Source: Planctomycetota bacterium
Lineage (GTDB): Bacteria; Planctomycetota; Planctomycetia; Pirellulales; Thermoguttaceae
DNA length: 23,153 nucleotides
Direction of reading: 5' to 3'
NCBI GenBank assembly: GCA_018897395.1
Contig: JAHIKV010000056.1
Location: 1-23,153 of the forward strand
Shown here: one piece after another, positions 21,739 to 23,153 of the stretch
Numbering within the stretch: position 1 is the first letter of the stretch
Layout: each line of letters starts with the position of its first letter
Made by a program: the position numbers and the translations under genes
Notes under the pieces: model-generated
The model's input: only the letters and a program-made list of their open reading frames with translations
What the model was told of the DNA's origin: nothing
Databases searched by the model: none

Positions 21739-23124
21739 ATGGGACTAACGACGCCGAACAAACTGAATGAGAGAGTGCGGAGGGCGGAAGGCGGAGGGCG
21801 GAACACTCTCCACTCTCCACTCTCCACTCTCCACTCTCCACTCTCCACTCTCCACTCTCCACTCTCCCCTCTCCACTCTCCACTCTCCACTCTCCACTCT
21901 CCACTCTCCACTCTCCACTCTCCACTCTCCCCTCTCCCCTCTCCACTCTCCCCTCTCCACTCTCCCCTCTCCCCTCTCCACTCTCCACTCTCCCCTCTCC
22001 CCTCTCCCCTCTCTGCCACTGCCGCTCCGCGCCGCGTGGACGCGGCGGCTAAACGCCAATCTCCAATCCCCAATCCCCAATCCCTAATCCCTAATCCCTC
22101 CCGCCCCGCCTTTACGCTGATCGAACTGCTGACAGTCATCTCGATCATGCTGATTCTGGTAACGCTGACGGCGACGATGATGCGGCCGGACGTCGAGGGG
22201 CGACGGGTGCGCGAGGCCGCCCGGTCGATCAACGTCTATCTCGCCTCGGCCCGGAACAGGGCGATGGAGACCGGCCGGCCCTGCGGCGTGATCTTTCGCA
22301 ATTTCGGCGCGCCCGGCTTCGCCATGAACGCCGACCAGTGCGAAGTCCCGCCGAGCTATTGCGGCGAAACCGAGTTTTCCACTGCAACTGTATCCGTGGC
22401 GGCCAACAACTCGTACATTGCCGCCAGGCTCTACAGCGACTACGGTTCAACCTTGGAACCTCTGCCGATCGGCATGGTCCGACCCGGCGATCTAATTCAG
22501 TTCAATTGCCAGGGGCCGGTTTATCAGATTCATGGAATATCCACTGATCCTCCGCCGAACAATCCTCAAAATACTGTAGTCAACGGGTTTGTCACCGGAT
22601 CCACAATCTTTGCCTCCGTCGCCGACGTCGGCCAAAACCCGTTGGTGCCTTGGCCGGAATCGCCGTTTTGGTCGAGTACGGTCCCATACCGCATATTCCG
22701 CGCCCCGATCAAGGGATTTGCCCAGCCGCTGCAACTGCCCGCCGCCACGGTGGTCGATCTGTCGGCCTCGGGCGTCGACACAACCTTCGTCAACGCGGCG
22801 GACTTCACCGTCTTGTTCTCGCCCAACGGAGCGGTCGAGTGCGTTTATCACGGCGCTATTCGCTACAATCTTACCGGCACGATCTACCTGCTGGTCGGCA
22901 GCCGGGAACGAGTCGAAAACGGCTACACCCCCGACAACCCCAACGAAGACACGTTGACCAACTATCAATACCAGAACAACCGTTGGGTGACGATCAACCC
23001 GCAGACGGGCGCGGTGCAGTCCGAGCCGGTGGCGGCGATTCCCTTGGGCACGACCGATATTCCCACGGCAATCATCCGCGCCCGCGACTTGGCCGGCGAG
23101 GCGCTTGGAATGGGAGGAAAGTGA
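21739..23124 (+). CDS. GspH/FimT-like pseudopilin with a 124-residue repeat-built leader
   Basis: The product has 461 residues from ATG 21739, one base after the previous stop. The cleavage motif 'PA|FTLIELLTVISIMLILVT' puts Phe+1 at residue 125 and Glu+5 at 129. The leader is 'MGLTTPNKLNERVRRAEGGG', then about 70 residues of 'LHSPLST'/'LHSPLSP' heptads, then 'APRRVDAAAKRQ' (an inverted TTTAGCC palindrome) and 'NPQSLIPNPSRPA'. The mature part shows the GspH/FimT layout: an N-terminal helix, then 'REAARSINVYLASARNRAME' and 'RPCGVIFRNFG', followed by a long beta-rich C-terminal region with no further motif I recognise. It is a likely minor pseudopilin. In-frame starts upstream of 21739 overlap the previous gene. 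Correct expression depends on the number of heptamers modulo three. Confidence 0.82.
   Translation: MGLTTPNKLNERVRRAEGGGRNTLHSPLSTLHSPLSTLHSPLSPLHSPLSTLHSPLSTLHSPLSPLPSPLSPLHSPLSPLHSPLSPLPSPLSATAAPRRVDAAAKRQSPIPNPQSLIPNPSRPAFTLIELLTVISIMLILVTLTATMMRPDVEGRRVREAARSINVYLASARNRAMETGRPCGVIFRNFGAPGFAMNADQCEVPPSYCGETEFSTATVSVAANNSYIAARLYSDYGSTLEPLPIGMVRPGDLIQFNCQGPVYQIHGISTDPPPNNPQNTVVNGFVTGSTIFASVADVGQNPLVPWPESPFWSSTVPYRIFRAPIKGFAQPLQLPAATVVDLSASGVDTTFVNAADFTVLFSPNGAVECVYHGAIRYNLTGTIYLLVGSRERVENGYTPDNPNEDTLTNYQYQNNRWVTINPQTGAVQSEPVAAIPLGTTDIPTAIIRARDLAGEALGMGGK
21805..22013. repeat. About 30 tandem ACTCTCC/CCTCTCC heptamers in the second pseudopilin leader
   Basis: A run of about 209 bases has a strict 7-base period, with the unit ACTCTCC sometimes changed to CCTCTCC. 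It is free of stops in every frame of the plus strand and encodes 'LHSPLST' heptads. It is strongly asymmetric: one strand is pure pyrimidine apart from A. Confidence 0.95.
22028..22055. repeat. Inverted copy of the 36-bp repeat core
   Basis: These 28 bases are the exact reverse complement of the start of the 20595 repeat (including the preceding CG), ending GGCGGCTAAACG. It lies in frame in the second pseudopilin and encodes 'PRRVDAAAKR'. Confidence 0.9.
22057..22097. repeat. CCCCAAT/CCCTAAT array directly before the second prepilin cleavage motif
   Basis: About six heptamers end 13 bases before the Phe+1 codon. The in-frame triplets are CAA (22057, 22078); both TAA triplets (22085, 22092) are out of frame. 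The position matches the array in the first pseudopilin. Confidence 0.9.
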
Positions 23125-23125
23125 G

Positions 23126-23153
23126 ATGAGAGGGATTAGGGATTGGGGATTAG
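23126..23153 (+). CDS. Start of a third, probable pseudopilin gene (cut by the window end)
   Basis: ATG 23126 has a strong GGAGG site at 23113-23117 and follows the previous stop by one base. The only visible codons read 'MRGIRDWGL', encoded by GGGATTA/GGGATTG heptamers. This is the opposite orientation of the array in the two pseudopilins and the same sense as one arm of the BatA insert. By context it is likely another minor pseudopilin with a repeat-built leader, but no cleavage motif is within the window. Confidence 0.5.

Noticed and set aside
21805..22013. Coiled-coil or structural heptad repeat protein segment
   Set aside because: The seven-residue peptide period simply follows from a 7-base DNA unit; the sequence is Pro-rich and would not form a coiled coil.

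Overview
The window looks like a chromosomal segment of a planctomycete, probably of the Pirellulales type. This rests on four things: GC-rich codon use; a MoxR / DUF58 / BatA-like von Willebrand set beside a secreted PA14-PKD-TPR protein; a PilB-PilT-PilB-PilC-pseudopilin run in which the pseudopilins carry repeat-filled leaders; and TTTAGCC-type palindromic repeats and heptanucleotide arrays. No rRNA, no complete tRNA and no CRISPR array were found.

Region 1 (1-5350) is the end of an integrated accessory element. It holds a winged-helix gene remnant, several small genes of unknown role (621-3067, partly overlapping by ATGA/TGATG junctions), a small nucleoside-deoxyribosyltransferase-like protein, and an XRE regulator overlapping a tyrosine recombinase. 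The regulator sits behind a near-consensus promoter framed by an inverted repeat. The recombinase is split by a frameshift at a run of five G. The recombinase gene ends inside a tRNA 3'-end fragment (T-arm plus acceptor strand), a typical attachment core, but the rest of that tRNA is absent.

Region 2 (5351-13738) is mostly chromosomal. nadC begins directly beside the attachment core. It converges on a secreted PA14/PKD/TPR protein, which is divergent from a MoxR ATPase. MoxR converges on a DUF58 -> BatA-like -> MqsA-like zinc-finger/HTH operon. MoxR, DUF58 and BatA-type genes are normally collinear, so this cluster appears rearranged.

Region 3 (13739-14094) holds a compact 140-bp element with perfect 16-bp terminal inverted repeats and an 8-bp flanking direct duplication. 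This is a MITE-like insertion upstream of the pilus operon.

Region 4 (14095-23153) is a type IV pilus / type II secretion-like assembly cluster: extension-type ATPase, PilT retraction-type ATPase, second extension-type ATPase, PilC/GspF platform, GspG-like pseudopilin, GspH-like pseudopilin, and the start of a third gene. Between and inside these genes are many repeats of seven-base period, plus palindromic TTTAGCC units. Both pseudopilins have their F-T-L-x-E cleavage motif pushed to residues 106 and 125 by leaders built almost wholly from these repeats. The third gene also begins with the same repeat. This repeat-loaded leader arrangement, with its possible frame-switching behaviour, is the most unusual feature of the window.
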